Shown: positions 28,923-38,084 of the stretch, in pieces
How positions within the stretch are numbered: the stretch's first letter is position 1
How the letters are laid out: every line of letters begins with the position of its first letter
Assembly (NCBI GenBank): GCA_963753105.1
Contig: CAVWBD010000002.1
Coordinates: 186,001 to 250,000 of the forward strand
Origin: SZUA-36 sp963753105
GTDB lineage: Bacteria > Pseudomonadota > Gammaproteobacteria > Xanthomonadales > SZUA-36
DNA length: 64,000 bases
Direction of reading: 5' to 3'
The notes under the pieces: model-generated
What the model was told of the DNA's origin: nothing
What the model saw: the letters and a program-made list of their open reading frames with translations, nothing else
The model's database searches: none
Position numbers and translations under genes: made by a program

Positions 28923-31242
28923 ATGAAAGCCCTTCGCACCGCATTTCTGCAGTTACTTCTTTGTCTTTTTTTCAGCAGTGTCATTCATGCTGCGAACCAG
29001 GACAGCAAAGCACCGGCTGATGACCCAGACAGTTTTAAGAAAAACCTCGAACAGATTGAATCCCTGGAAGCCGAGCTCTCAGGAGCAAGACAGGAAGTCG
29101 CCAGGCTGGAAGCCGAGTTATCTGCAGCAAAACAACAACTGGCCGGGCAGAACACTGCCGCGGCCTACAACAGACACAGCGGTGCAGCGGTCGCTGCGAC
29201 CCGCATCACGGCAGACGGGATGCAGGACGGCGGGATTCGTGACGTCACGCGTGTCGCACAACAGGTGCCCGGTATGCTGTTCGGGCAATCCGGGAACGAG
29301 GCCCGGTTTGCAATCCGCGGCACACACACCAACCGCACCGGGCCTGAATCAGACCAGATCCTGGCCATCTATGAAGACGGCGTACCGGTTGTAACCACGA
29401 CTCAGGCGCTGGGCCCCTATGTTGATATGCGACAAATCGAGATCTTACGTGGCCCGCAAGGCGTTATGTATGGCCGCAACGCCTTTGGCGGCGTCGTTGC
29501 GGTACACAGCAATAAACCAGACCTGTCTGGATGGGACGCCGCGCTGCAGGGCAGCATCGGCTACTCCGATTTCACACGGTTTGAAGCGATGCTGAATATA
29601 CCGGTAATGGATTCACTGGCCATCCGGCTGGCCGGCGCCAGTGAATCCGTATCCGGCTATGTCAACAATTACGTGTTGGAGGAAAGCGATGCCGATGACC
29701 TTAAAACCCGTATCCAGCAATATGTGCGGCTGGCAGCCCGCTGGCAAGCTTCTGATGATTTCAGCCTGCAATTGAATTTTGTCTCGCTGGACCAGAACGG
29801 CACCGGCTCGGGCATGTGGGGCTACCAGCAAATCGGCGCGATGATCGATGGCAACTATTACCCGGGGCACCATTTTGCCCCGTCGGGCGCTACACCGGAT
29901 CACGGTCCCTGGGATATCGCCAGGAACATGGAATCCATGGCTGAACTTGAAAACCTCAGCACCTCGATAGTGCTGGACTGGAACCTCGATTTTGCCACTT
30001 TGCATTGGCTGGCCAACACCTCGAGCTTTGAAAGCCTGCAGGTGTTTGACGGCGACTACAGCAATGGCGGGAGTGTCTATAACAGCGATTTCAATGGCTG
30101 GAATTCATTTATGGATACCGTTTCCAGCGACCTGCGGCTGACATCAAACGGACAGGGCCGCCTGGACTGGCTTGCCGGCGTGCATGTGCTCAGCAGCGAG
30201 AGCGACTGGGGCTGGCTGGAGACCAGGGACAGTGCGCAACAACAGCCGGAATGGGATGAGGATGGCTTGTACACCACGGAATCCACGGCCGTGTATGCCA
30301 GCGCCGGATTCCGGGTTCTTGACAACACCCGCGTATTTGGTGGCATGCGCTGGTACGAGGACCAGAAAGAACTCCGCAGCGGCGAACACGGAAGCTGGGA
30401 CGGTGTGTTATGGAACGCCGGGTGTCGAATACGAATTTAACGAGCAAACCACATCGTATTTAAGTGCTTCGACCGCTTACCGCCCGGGCGGGATCAACGC
30501 GATGGATGGTGTACCGGCAAGCTACGACTCCGAGCAGGTCACGGCCTTCGAGATCGGCTTGAAAACCCTGCTCGCAGATGGAACGCTGAGCCTGGATGCA
30601 GCAGCATTTATCAATGATTATGAAGACATGCAGGCACAGTCATTCACGCTGTTGGCCTTACCCGGCACCGCCGGTTTGATGGATTACCTGTCAACCGCGG
30701 GTGGCAAGGAAAGCAAGGGGCTCGAAGTCGAAATGCAGTGGCAGCCGGACCAGCATTGGCATATCGCCGCGCAACTCGCCTGGCTCGACGCGCAATTTGA
30801 CAACTACACGGTAGCCCAGCCGGCCGGGCTGGGAGACATCGCGGGTCATACCGTGGGCGACCAATTGCAGCTCGATGGCTGGCAACCGGCGTTTTCACCC
30901 GAATGGTCGTTCGCATTGAAAGCCAGTTACCTGTTCGATGCCGGACGCTGGGGTTCATTCAGACCCATGCTGCAAACGAGTTACACCAGTGATTACTACA
31001 CGAATGATCTCAATCTGCCGGGTGCATTGCAGCAGGCACACCAGGTCACCGATATGCGGCTATTCTGGGACCTGCCTGGCGACAAGGTCCGGCTGCAACT
31101 CTTCATCGAGAATTTCAGTGATGAAGAAATCCTTTACGCCACGACGATTTACAACCCGGAGGAGCGGCCGGATATTGCCACCTTCCTGGCTGCCTGGGGA
31201 GATCCGAGAAAATATGGTTTGATATTATCCTACCGTTACTGA
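28923..31242 (+). CDS. TonB-dependent outer-membrane receptor with N-terminal coiled coil (apparent frameshift)
   Basis: TonB-dependent transporter, ligand unknown. Signal peptide (~1-24), then an unusual Glu/Lys heptad-rich coiled coil (~40-78: IESLEAELSGARQEVARLEA..), then the plug (RDVTRVAQQVPGMLFGQ, FAIRGTHTNRT, IEILRGPQGVMYGRNAFGGVV) and a beta-barrel. The frame breaks at ~30419-30422 in a GGG run; dropping one G joins ..DGVLWNA to GVEYEFNEQTTSYLSAS and runs to the C-terminal IFIENFSDEE-type strand and terminal aromatic (LILSYRY). No obvious TonB box precedes the plug. LptF-like gene follows after 34 bases. Confidence 0.82.
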
Positions 31243-31276
31243 GATAAGGACCAGGAACCGGATAAACACCACGCAA

Positions 31277-32362
31277 ATGCCCGCCAACAAGATCATTGAT
31301 CACTACCTGATCCGGGAAATCATCTATCCCTTGCTGGCTATTTGCACGGCTTTGCTGGTCATTTTTGTGACCTACAGCCTGAGCCGATTCCTGGTCGATG
31401 CCGATGCGGGTCTGTTACAGGCGGTTGACGTCGCCAGGCTGACATTCCTGAAAGCAATCATTTCGCTGGATGTCCTGCTGCCGCTGAGCCTGTTCCTGGC
31501 CATCATGACGGGGCTTGGACGCCTGTACACCGACTCGGAAATCTACGCGATGCGCGCCAGCGGTATCAGCGAGGCATTACTGTTGCGCCCGTTAATACGC
31601 CTGGCGTTGCTGCTGGCCGTTGTCATCGCGCTTTTGTCCACGTGGACACGTCCGTGGGCCTATACGCAGTCCTATGCCATCCGCGCTGAAGCGGAAGCCG
31701 CAGCGGAGACGGGTCGTATACGCGAATCCCGTTTTTACAGTTACGGCACCGATGAACGCACGGTTTTCTTTGAACACATCGCGGACAACGGCATTGACCT
31801 GGAGGGTGTTTTTGTACACACGCGCAGAGGTGATGACCTGCAGGTCATCACGGCTGCCACGGGGGTGTTCGAGAATTTTGCCAGACCCGCATCACATCGT
31901 CTCGAGCTGCATGACGCACGCGTATACAAGAACGAAGCGGAAGGAACGGACTTTTCTGCCCAGTTCGGGCAATTCACCATCTGGCTGCCCGCGGAACATC
32001 CACAGCCCCCCGGCTACAGGGTCAAGTCTGCCGCGACAGGTGCGCTGGCACGCTCGGATGACCCGGTTGACCGGGCAGAACTCCAGTGGCGTTTGTCCAC
32101 CCCTGTCTCCGCCCTGTTATTGACCCTGGCGGCGATACCCCTGAGCCGCAGCCGGCCACGCCAGGGACGTTACGCGAAGATGCTGGCAGCGCTGCTGATC
32201 TATGCCGTTTATTTCAACCTTCTCGATGTCGCCCGTAGCTGGGTGGAACAGGGCAGCAGCGCCTACATCTGGTGGGTGCCGGGCCTGTTATCAGTAGCGG
32301 TGGCGGGGATGTACTTGCCCGTCATGTTCAGAAAATGGAAGGACCGTCGTGCTCAGGGTTGA
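31277..32362 (+). CDS. lptF: LptF-type lipid-transport permease
   Basis: LptF/LptG-family permease: six membrane helices in two groups of three (~10-115 and ~270-355) flanking a periplasmic beta-jellyroll. 361 residues. N-terminal DHYLIREIIYPLLAICTALLVIF, LYTDSEIYAMRASGIS coupling helix for the LptB ATPase, and C-terminal RQGRYAKMLAALLIYAVYFNLL are LptF hallmarks. Overlaps the LptG-type gene by 14 bases. lptFG usually lie beside pepA; here they sit next to a TonB receptor in the lipid locus, so this may be the housekeeping pair or a specialised paralogue. Confidence 0.85.
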   Translation: MPANKIIDHYLIREIIYPLLAICTALLVIFVTYSLSRFLVDADAGLLQAVDVARLTFLKAIISLDVLLPLSLFLAIMTGLGRLYTDSEIYAMRASGISEALLLRPLIRLALLLAVVIALLSTWTRPWAYTQSYAIRAEAEAAAETGRIRESRFYSYGTDERTVFFEHIADNGIDLEGVFVHTRRGDDLQVITAATGVFENFARPASHRLELHDARVYKNEAEGTDFSAQFGQFTIWLPAEHPQPPGYRVKSAATGALARSDDPVDRAELQWRLSTPVSALLLTLAAIPLSRSRPRQGRYAKMLAALLIYAVYFNLLDVARSWVEQGSSAYIWWVPGLLSVAVAGMYLPVMFRKWKDRRAQG

Positions 32363-33422
32363 CCGCTATATCATGCAGCGCTTCCTGCTTGGTATCTTTC
32401 CGGCATTGCTGCTGTTGCTGGCCCTGTTCAGCTTCATGGCGTTGGCGGAAGAACTGGAAGATGTTGGAAAAGGCAGTTTTACCCTGCCGGACGCACTGAT
32501 GGTTGTATTTCTGACCACACCCAAACGCATCGTCGAATTACTGCCGGTCACAGCGTTGCTGGGCGGCTTGTTGGGTCTCGGGGCGATGGCCAACAACCGC
32601 GAACTGATAGCCATCCGCAGCGGTGGTTTATCTAAAATCCGCATCGCCAGAACGGTGACCATGCTGGCCTTGTTTTTAGGCGCCGGCATCACGCTGCTGC
32701 AGTTTTTCGTGGTGCCCGGTTTCGAACGTGAAGCCGCGACTTTGAGGGGGCAAGCATTACAAGGTACGGATTCGCGCGGTGCACGCACAAACGCATTCTG
32801 GACCCGCAACGGCGGTTACCTGATCCGGGTTGACAGCGTACGGTCCGACAGCACCCTCGAGGGTATAGAAATCTTTGCAAACGATGACAGGGGCCGCCTG
32901 GTGCGCCTGGTACAAGCGAAAAACGCACTTCACGCAGGACAGAAGAACTGGTTATTGGTCGATGTAACCGATACCCGTTTCCAGGGTACGAAAGTACTGG
33001 AGACCGGGTTGCACAGCCTGCTCTGGAACGAACTGCTATCGGAGGAACAGGCCGCGGTCCTGGTATTGCCGCTCGAAGCGCTGGCGCCCAACGACCTGCT
33101 GGATACGATTGCCAACCTCCGGCAGAACCAGCTCGATACGCACCATTACGAGGTCGTGTTCTGGCAGCAGGTCAGCCTGCTGCCCGGCCTGCTGGCCATG
33201 GCGCTTTTATCGTTGCCGTTCCTGCTTGGCTCCGTGCGCTCGGTGTCCGCCAGTCAGCGGGTCATGCTCGGTGGCCTGATCGGGATCGGGTTTTACCTGT
33301 TGCAACAACTGAGTGGCCACTTCGCCAGCCTGTTCGGATTGAACCCGGCCCTGATCATCCTGACACCGCCATTCATCCTGCTGGCGGTGGCCATCGCGGC
33401 AATTCGGCACCGCAACCTGTAG
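32349..33422 (+). CDS. lptG: LptG-type lipid-transport permease
   Basis: Second permease half, 357 residues. GTG start within the LptF-type gene. MLRVDRYIMQRFLLGIFPALLLLLALFSFMAL helix 1, coupling-helix region MANNRELIAIRSGGLSKIRIA, periplasmic jellyroll (~135-255) and C-terminal RVMLGGLIGIGFYLLQQLSGHFASLFGLNP are LptG features. It ends directly against the convergent phosphoesterase gene. Confidence 0.87.
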   Translation: MLRVDRYIMQRFLLGIFPALLLLLALFSFMALAEELEDVGKGSFTLPDALMVVFLTTPKRIVELLPVTALLGGLLGLGAMANNRELIAIRSGGLSKIRIARTVTMLALFLGAGITLLQFFVVPGFEREAATLRGQALQGTDSRGARTNAFWTRNGGYLIRVDSVRSDSTLEGIEIFANDDRGRLVRLVQAKNALHAGQKNWLLVDVTDTRFQGTKVLETGLHSLLWNELLSEEQAAVLVLPLEALAPNDLLDTIANLRQNQLDTHHYEVVFWQQVSLLPGLLAMALLSLPFLLGSVRSVSASQRVMLGGLIGIGFYLLQQLSGHFASLFGLNPALIILTPPFILLAVAIAAIRHRNL

Positions 33423-34301
33423 TTAGCGCTTTATTTGCCAGGCCTGCTCATCGACGGTGGCAAAGGTCAACTCGTCCTGATCGTCAATCGCCACCGATTT
33501 CAACACCATTCGCAACCTGAGAAAGGCGCCGGTTCCCTCGATGTCAATCACGCGGTAGGAGGCATCGGCGATACTGGATGCTGCCGCCGTGCAATAAATC
33601 CGCGTATCACCCCATAGCTGCTCACGGTTATGGTGGAGGTGACCGTGAAACACCAGTGCCGGAGGAAACCGTTCCAGTACCTGTTGCAGACCATGTGCAT
33701 CCGCCAGTGCCTTGCGGGCACTGGTCATGCCGGGTAACGGCGGATGATGTATCAACAATACGACTGCTTGCCCTTCATCAGCGGCCTGTTTTAACAGCGC
33801 CTGTGTCGCTTGCAGTTGCGTTTCCCCCAGTTTGCCGTTGGCCATGAACACGGGCGTGGCACAGGCGCTCGACAGGCCCACCAGGCTCACACCACCCAGC
33901 TTGCGCAACACCGGAAACGCCCGTCCATTGCCGTTGTTTTGTGGGAGCAGGTAATCTGCCCATAAACGATTGAACAGGTCCCGGCTTTCCCGCACGTAAT
34001 AATCGTGGTTGCCGGGCACCAGCATCACCTGTCCGGGTGTTCCCAGGGATGTGAGCCAGGTTGCAGCCTGGGCAATTTCCGATTCCAAGCCGATGTGCAC
34101 CAGATCCCCGGTAACCACAAGCTGGTCAGCCCCTTCTGAGCGTACTGCCGAGCTAAGTTTTTCGAGCACCGCGGGCAGGTACTTCTTACGCCGGTTCTTA
34201 CGCCAGGACAGGTATCCGGACCAGCGTTTGCCACGTAAATCTGCAATCCGCACGTCATCGAGGCTGGAAAGGTGCGGATCTGTGAGATGAACCAGGCGCA
34301 T
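33423..34301 (-). CDS. Calcineurin-like metallophosphoesterase
   Basis: 292 residues with the full dinuclear metal site: LTDPHLSS (~6-13), VVTGDLVH (~62-69), VPGNHDYY (~94-101), LIHHPP (~183) and FHGHLHHN (~218-225). Most like class III phosphodiesterases (CpdA-type). Could hydrolyse a phosphodiester or phospholipid; substrate unknown. Stop codons of this gene and lptG abut tail to tail. Its ATG touches the MITE-like copy 2, so its promoter may lie in or beyond the element. Confidence 0.82.
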   Translation of the reverse strand: MRLVHLTDPHLSSLDDVRIADLRGKRWSGYLSWRKNRRKKYLPAVLEKLSSAVRSEGADQLVVTGDLVHIGLESEIAQAATWLTSLGTPGQVMLVPGNHDYYVRESRDLFNRLWADYLLPQNNGNGRAFPVLRKLGGVSLVGLSSACATPVFMANGKLGETQLQATQALLKQAADEGQAVVLLIHHPPLPGMTSARKALADAHGLQQVLERFPPALVFHGHLHHNREQLWGDTRIYCTAAASSIADASYRVIDIEGTGAFLRLRMVLKSVAIDDQDELTFATVDEQAWQIKR

Positions 34302-34302
34302 T

Positions 34303-34561
34303 AGCCCGAACCTTGCACCAGTATTCCAGATGATGGCGCAGGACAGGCACGACGGGGCGCCGGGGTGGACTGAAAGTCATAGCCGTAACTATGGCTTGAG
34401 GGAAGCTCAAGCCAAGGCGTGCATTGACTAGCCAGGGCTGGGATAGGAATGGACTCTGGTACAAACTGTACTTTGCCCACAGAAAGTTTAAGTGATTTGT
34501 CGTCGTTTAAGTTCATAAATCTAATTTCAAAGTCCATTCCGACTGATGCAATATTCGGGCT
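34303..34561. repeat. MITE-like element, copy 2
   Basis: 259 bp bounded by AGCCCGAACCTTGCACCAG (34303-34321) and the inverted partner TGATGCAATATTCGGGCT (34544-34561). Flanking T..A gives TAGCCCG / CGGGCTA ends. Inverted relative to 20903-21152. The internal hairpin is retained with one mismatch. The left end begins one base upstream of the phosphoesterase ATG. This and the following ~67 bases account for the 34302-34628 gap. Confidence 0.75.
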
Positions 34562-34628
34562 AACCCTTAACCTCGAAGCCCTTTGGATTTAACATGACTA
34601 CCTCTCATCCGCCGGCTCGCAATATAGC

Positions 34629-35843
34629 ATGACCATCTACGCACTTGTTTACCAAAACTCAGCGGTCCGTTTATGGGGTCTTGATTCCGCACAACGGACG
34701 CAAAGACAGCTGGCGCAACTCAGCAAAGAAACTGCAATTGATATCAACTGGCTCGATGATCCCGCTGACGTGCCCGGCAACGACAGTATCCTGGTGCTGA
34801 ACGGGGCATTCCTGTTCGAGGTTCGTACCCTCAAAGGTGTGCTGGAACGGCCCGGGTCGATCCTGTTGCACAACGACGATGCCATCGCTGCCGCGCTGGT
34901 GGATAGCACGCGGCTGGGAGAGGTATTGGCATCGATGGACAACCCGGCTGAATCCCTGCCACAGGGTCTGCTAGCCGTGCATACCAGTGACATGGAAGCC
35001 TTTGACGAAAACCTGCGCCGCTCGACCCGGCCTTTGCTCGAGGCCATCAGCGGCGACCGGCAAACTGAGCTCGAGAACAGGCTGTATGGCAACGCCTACA
35101 AGGGTATTACCGATCTCGTGACAAAATTTGTCTTGCCAAAACCGGCCAAGCGCATTGTGCACCTGTGCGCCAGCACACATGTGTCGCCAAATGTGGTCAC
35201 GACCATTGGGCTGCTGCTGGTCGTGGCAGCCTGTTTCCTGTTCCTGGACGGATACTACGCCTGGGGTTTGCTGGCCGGGTGGATCATGACTTTCCTGGAC
35301 ACCGTGGATGGCAAGCTGGCACGCGTCACCATCCAGTCGAGCAAATTCGGACATCTCTACGATCACATCATCGACCTGGTCCACCCGCCCTTCTGGTACA
35401 TTTTCTGGGGTATGTCCCTGGCCGGGTTGCAACCCGTCATGGGTCTGGATGCCGGGCAAATGTACTGGCTTATCGTAATCGCCTACGTGGCTGGCAGGAT
35501 TGTTGAAGGCCTATTCCCGTTGCTGGGCAGTTGCAGCATATTTACCTGGCGGCCCTTTGACGCCTGGTTCCGCTTGATCACGGCCCGGCGGAATCCCTGC
35601 CTGATCCTATTGACGCTCAGCCTGCTCATTGGCCGCCCGGACTGGGGATTCATCGCGGTGGTATTCTGGTCCGCGCTGACATCCATCATCCTGGTCCTGC
35701 GCCTGGTCCAGGCGGTTGTTGCCAGGCTCAAGAACGGTCCACTGGATTCCTGGTTAAGCGCGGAGGATGTCGCAAGCGGGCCAAATGCATATGCTTATTC
35801 GATTTTTGGCGCGACCCGGGGTGCCTATGCAGACGGAAAATGA
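34629..35843 (+). CDS. CDP-alcohol phosphatidyltransferase family protein
   Basis: Transfers a phospho-alcohol between a CDP-activated and an acceptor substrate. 404 residues: an N-terminal ~150-residue cytoplasmic domain with strands and a possible degenerate nucleotidyltransferase-like fold, then ~6 membrane helices. The catalytic motif is complete: DGKLARVTIQSSKFGHLYDH continuing IID (DGx2ARx8Gx3Dx3D, ~227-249). Architecture recalls the bifunctional inositol-phosphate enzymes, where the N-terminal half makes the CDP-alcohol. Overlaps the next gene by 17 bases; the flippase follows. May attach the polar head group to a ceramide or diacylglycerol backbone (inference). Confidence 0.8.
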   Translation: MTIYALVYQNSAVRLWGLDSAQRTQRQLAQLSKETAIDINWLDDPADVPGNDSILVLNGAFLFEVRTLKGVLERPGSILLHNDDAIAAALVDSTRLGEVLASMDNPAESLPQGLLAVHTSDMEAFDENLRRSTRPLLEAISGDRQTELENRLYGNAYKGITDLVTKFVLPKPAKRIVHLCASTHVSPNVVTTIGLLLVVAACFLFLDGYYAWGLLAGWIMTFLDTVDGKLARVTIQSSKFGHLYDHIIDLVHPPFWYIFWGMSLAGLQPVMGLDAGQMYWLIVIAYVAGRIVEGLFPLLGSCSIFTWRPFDAWFRLITARRNPCLILLTLSLLIGRPDWGFIAVVFWSALTSIILVLRLVQAVVARLKNGPLDSWLSAEDVASGPNAYAYSIFGATRGAYADGK

Positions 35844-36795
35844 GACAACAGACCAGGGCATGCCTGGTAACGGGAAAAGCACAAGGCTGTGCGGGGAATT
35901 ACCGGCGGATACAAGCCTGGAGCCATTGCTCGACATCATCCGGCTAAAACACGGCGAGTCAGTCCTGGCCGTGCTCGTGTACGGCTCGTGGTTACGTGGT
36001 CAGCGCGACACCATGCCGGATTTCTACGTTCTGGTCGATGACTACCGCACACTCGATTCGGCGTGGCAGGGCTGGTTGTGCAGGCTGCTGCCACCGAATG
36101 TTTACCACGTCTGCCAGCCGCCGGACCCGGCCGGTGGTGGTTTTGAACTGCGGGGCAAGGTTGCCCTGCTGACCCTGGCCCGTTTCTGTCGAGCCGTCAG
36201 AAGCGATTTTCACTCCTATTTCTGGGCGCGTTTCGCTCAGCCCTGCGAGATCTTGTATGCGCGTGACGAGGCAATACGGGCCGAACTCGCCACGGCCTTC
36301 CGGGCAGCTTCCACCACGTTCATCAAAAAGGTTCTGCCGGCCATGGGTGAGCACTTCAACAGCGATGAGCTGTGGAAACACGGCTTTTCGCTGACCTATG
36401 CCTGTGAATTACGCACCGAGAGTAAAAACCGCGGCACATCCATATATGCATTTGACCAGGCGCACTACGACCGGGCTGCGCAAGACTTTGCCCGGGCCTA
36501 CTCCACGCTTTCAAGCGCAGACCCGGCTGGCGCGTACCACAACCAGATCCGCCAATTCGCCAGGAAAATGTCTGCACCGACCTGGGCAACACGCCGTTTA
36601 CAGGGGAAATTACTGTCGGTATTACGCCTGCTCAAAGCTGCCTTTACTTTCGTTGATCCACTGGAATACCTGTTGTGGAAAATTGAGCGTCACTCCGGCC
36701 TGTATATCGAACCGACCGCAAGGCAATTGAAACACCCGCTGATATTCGCCTGGCCGTTACTGTGGAAATTGCGCAAGCAGGGGGCGTTCCGCTAA
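35827..36795 (+). CDS. Tam41-like cytidylyltransferase (candidate)
   Basis: About 322 residues, not confidently assigned by any single motif, but the layout matches Tam41, the mitochondrial-type CDP-diacylglycerol synthase. VLVYGSWLRGQRDTMPDFYV followed by LVDD matches its YGSGvx..Q..MlDFxxxVDD nucleotidyltransferase loop. Then come LRGKVALLTLARF, an FWARFAQPCEILYARDE segment like the GRLxKPVxIL stretch, and LWKHGFSLTYACELRTESKNRG like the LSYxGDxRM helix. It could activate phosphatidate or ceramide phosphate with CTP. I chose ATG 35827 inside the end of the previous gene. Its TAA overlaps the flippase ATG. Confidence 0.5.
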   Translation: MQTENETTDQGMPGNGKSTRLCGELPADTSLEPLLDIIRLKHGESVLAVLVYGSWLRGQRDTMPDFYVLVDDYRTLDSAWQGWLCRLLPPNVYHVCQPPDPAGGGFELRGKVALLTLARFCRAVRSDFHSYFWARFAQPCEILYARDEAIRAELATAFRAASTTFIKKVLPAMGEHFNSDELWKHGFSLTYACELRTESKNRGTSIYAFDQAHYDRAAQDFARAYSTLSSADPAGAYHNQIRQFARKMSAPTWATRRLQGKLLSVLRLLKAAFTFVDPLEYLLWKIERHSGLYIEPTARQLKHPLIFAWPLLWKLRKQGAFR

Positions 36796-38084
36796 TGAGT
36801 TCCAGCGTCTCGAAACGTGTGGTAAAGAACTTCGGTGTCGTGCTGCGCGGACGTGGTATCGCTGCACTGCTGACGCTGTCGGCCACGGCCCTGATGGCCA
36901 ATGCGCTTTCCGCCACCGAGTTCGGCCTGGTCATCCTGCTGCACACCTACGTGTTGGCAGTGCGCGGGATATTGAATTTCAGAACCTATGAAGCGGTCGT
37001 CCGCTTTGGTGTCCCGCTGCATGAGAATGGTGACAATGCGGCGCTGAAACGGTTGTTGTCCCGCACCACCAGGATCGACCTGGCTGCAGGCCTCGGCGCC
37101 ACGCTGGCAGGAATTGTGGCGGCCGGTATGGCAGGCAGCTTCCTGCACTGGGACCAGCACATGATTTCGCTGGCGGGTCTGTACAGCCTGGTGATGCTGA
37201 GCAGCGTGATCAACACACCCAACGGCATTCTGCGGCTGTACGACCGTTTTGATGCCTTGAGCGTTTTTTATACCGTGGGTCCAACCGTGCGGATCACGGG
37301 CGTGGCCATCGCCTGGATTCTGGACGCCGGCATGCAGACCTTTGTCGCCATCTGGGCAGCCGCCTTCGTGATTGAAAACGGCTGGCTGTTTATCCGCGGT
37401 CACCTCGAGTACAAGAAACAAACGGCCAGGTGGTTGTGGAGAGCCGTTCAGGCGGAGCCTGTGGGTCAGCGGGAAACACGGGGATCAAGGCAGGAGTTCC
37501 GTCATTTCATCGCCGTCGTCTACTGGCAAACCAACATCGACCTGTTGCCAAAACACCTGTCCGTGCTGCTTGCCGGTAACCTGCTGGGACCGGCCTCCGC
37601 CGGCATGTTCCGGCTGGCAAGGGACTTCTCGAGCGTGCTGAGCAAACCGGCCATGATGCTGCGCGAGGTCATGTTCCCCGACCTGGCCCGTATGCTGCAC
37701 AGCGGAACCAGTGGATTCAGCGAGCTGGGATTTCGCGCTGTCAAAGTGGCGGCCGGGGCCGGCCTGTTGCTGGTTGTGCTGTCCATTCCACTGGCAGAAC
37801 CCGTCCTGGGGCTGATCGGTTCCGAGTACACCGGGGCTGCAACCTTGCTGAGCCTGATGCTGCTGGCAGCGACATTTGAACTGGCTGGCTCCCCGTTACG
37901 GGCCGCCGCCTATGCCATGGGCAGCGTTGCCCCGGTGTTGCGTATCCACCTGCTCGGCGTAGTGGTCTACCTGGGGATGTTCTACCTGCTGGCGCCAATC
38001 ATGGGCCTGCCGGGACCGGGTATTGCAGCCTGTATCGGCGCCTTGTTAACCCTGCTGTTGATGATCAGGTTGATGCGGCGCTAG
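36795..38084 (+). CDS. Wzx-like flippase (MATE/MVF-superfamily)
   Basis: 429 residues with 12 or so membrane helices and an amphipathic loop around ~205-240; the LSRVLSKPAMMLREVMFPDLARM-like segment near the middle is typical of polysaccharide/lipid-linked flippases. Substrate unknown. ATG overlaps the preceding stop (TAATG), so it is translationally coupled to the cytidylyltransferase-like gene, suggesting it flips the product of the two upstream enzymes. Confidence 0.78.
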   Translation: MSSSVSKRVVKNFGVVLRGRGIAALLTLSATALMANALSATEFGLVILLHTYVLAVRGILNFRTYEAVVRFGVPLHENGDNAALKRLLSRTTRIDLAAGLGATLAGIVAAGMAGSFLHWDQHMISLAGLYSLVMLSSVINTPNGILRLYDRFDALSVFYTVGPTVRITGVAIAWILDAGMQTFVAIWAAAFVIENGWLFIRGHLEYKKQTARWLWRAVQAEPVGQRETRGSRQEFRHFIAVVYWQTNIDLLPKHLSVLLAGNLLGPASAGMFRLARDFSSVLSKPAMMLREVMFPDLARMLHSGTSGFSELGFRAVKVAAGAGLLLVVLSIPLAEPVLGLIGSEYTGAATLLSLMLLAATFELAGSPLRAAAYAMGSVAPVLRIHLLGVVVYLGMFYLLAPIMGLPGPGIAACIGALLTLLLMIRLMRR

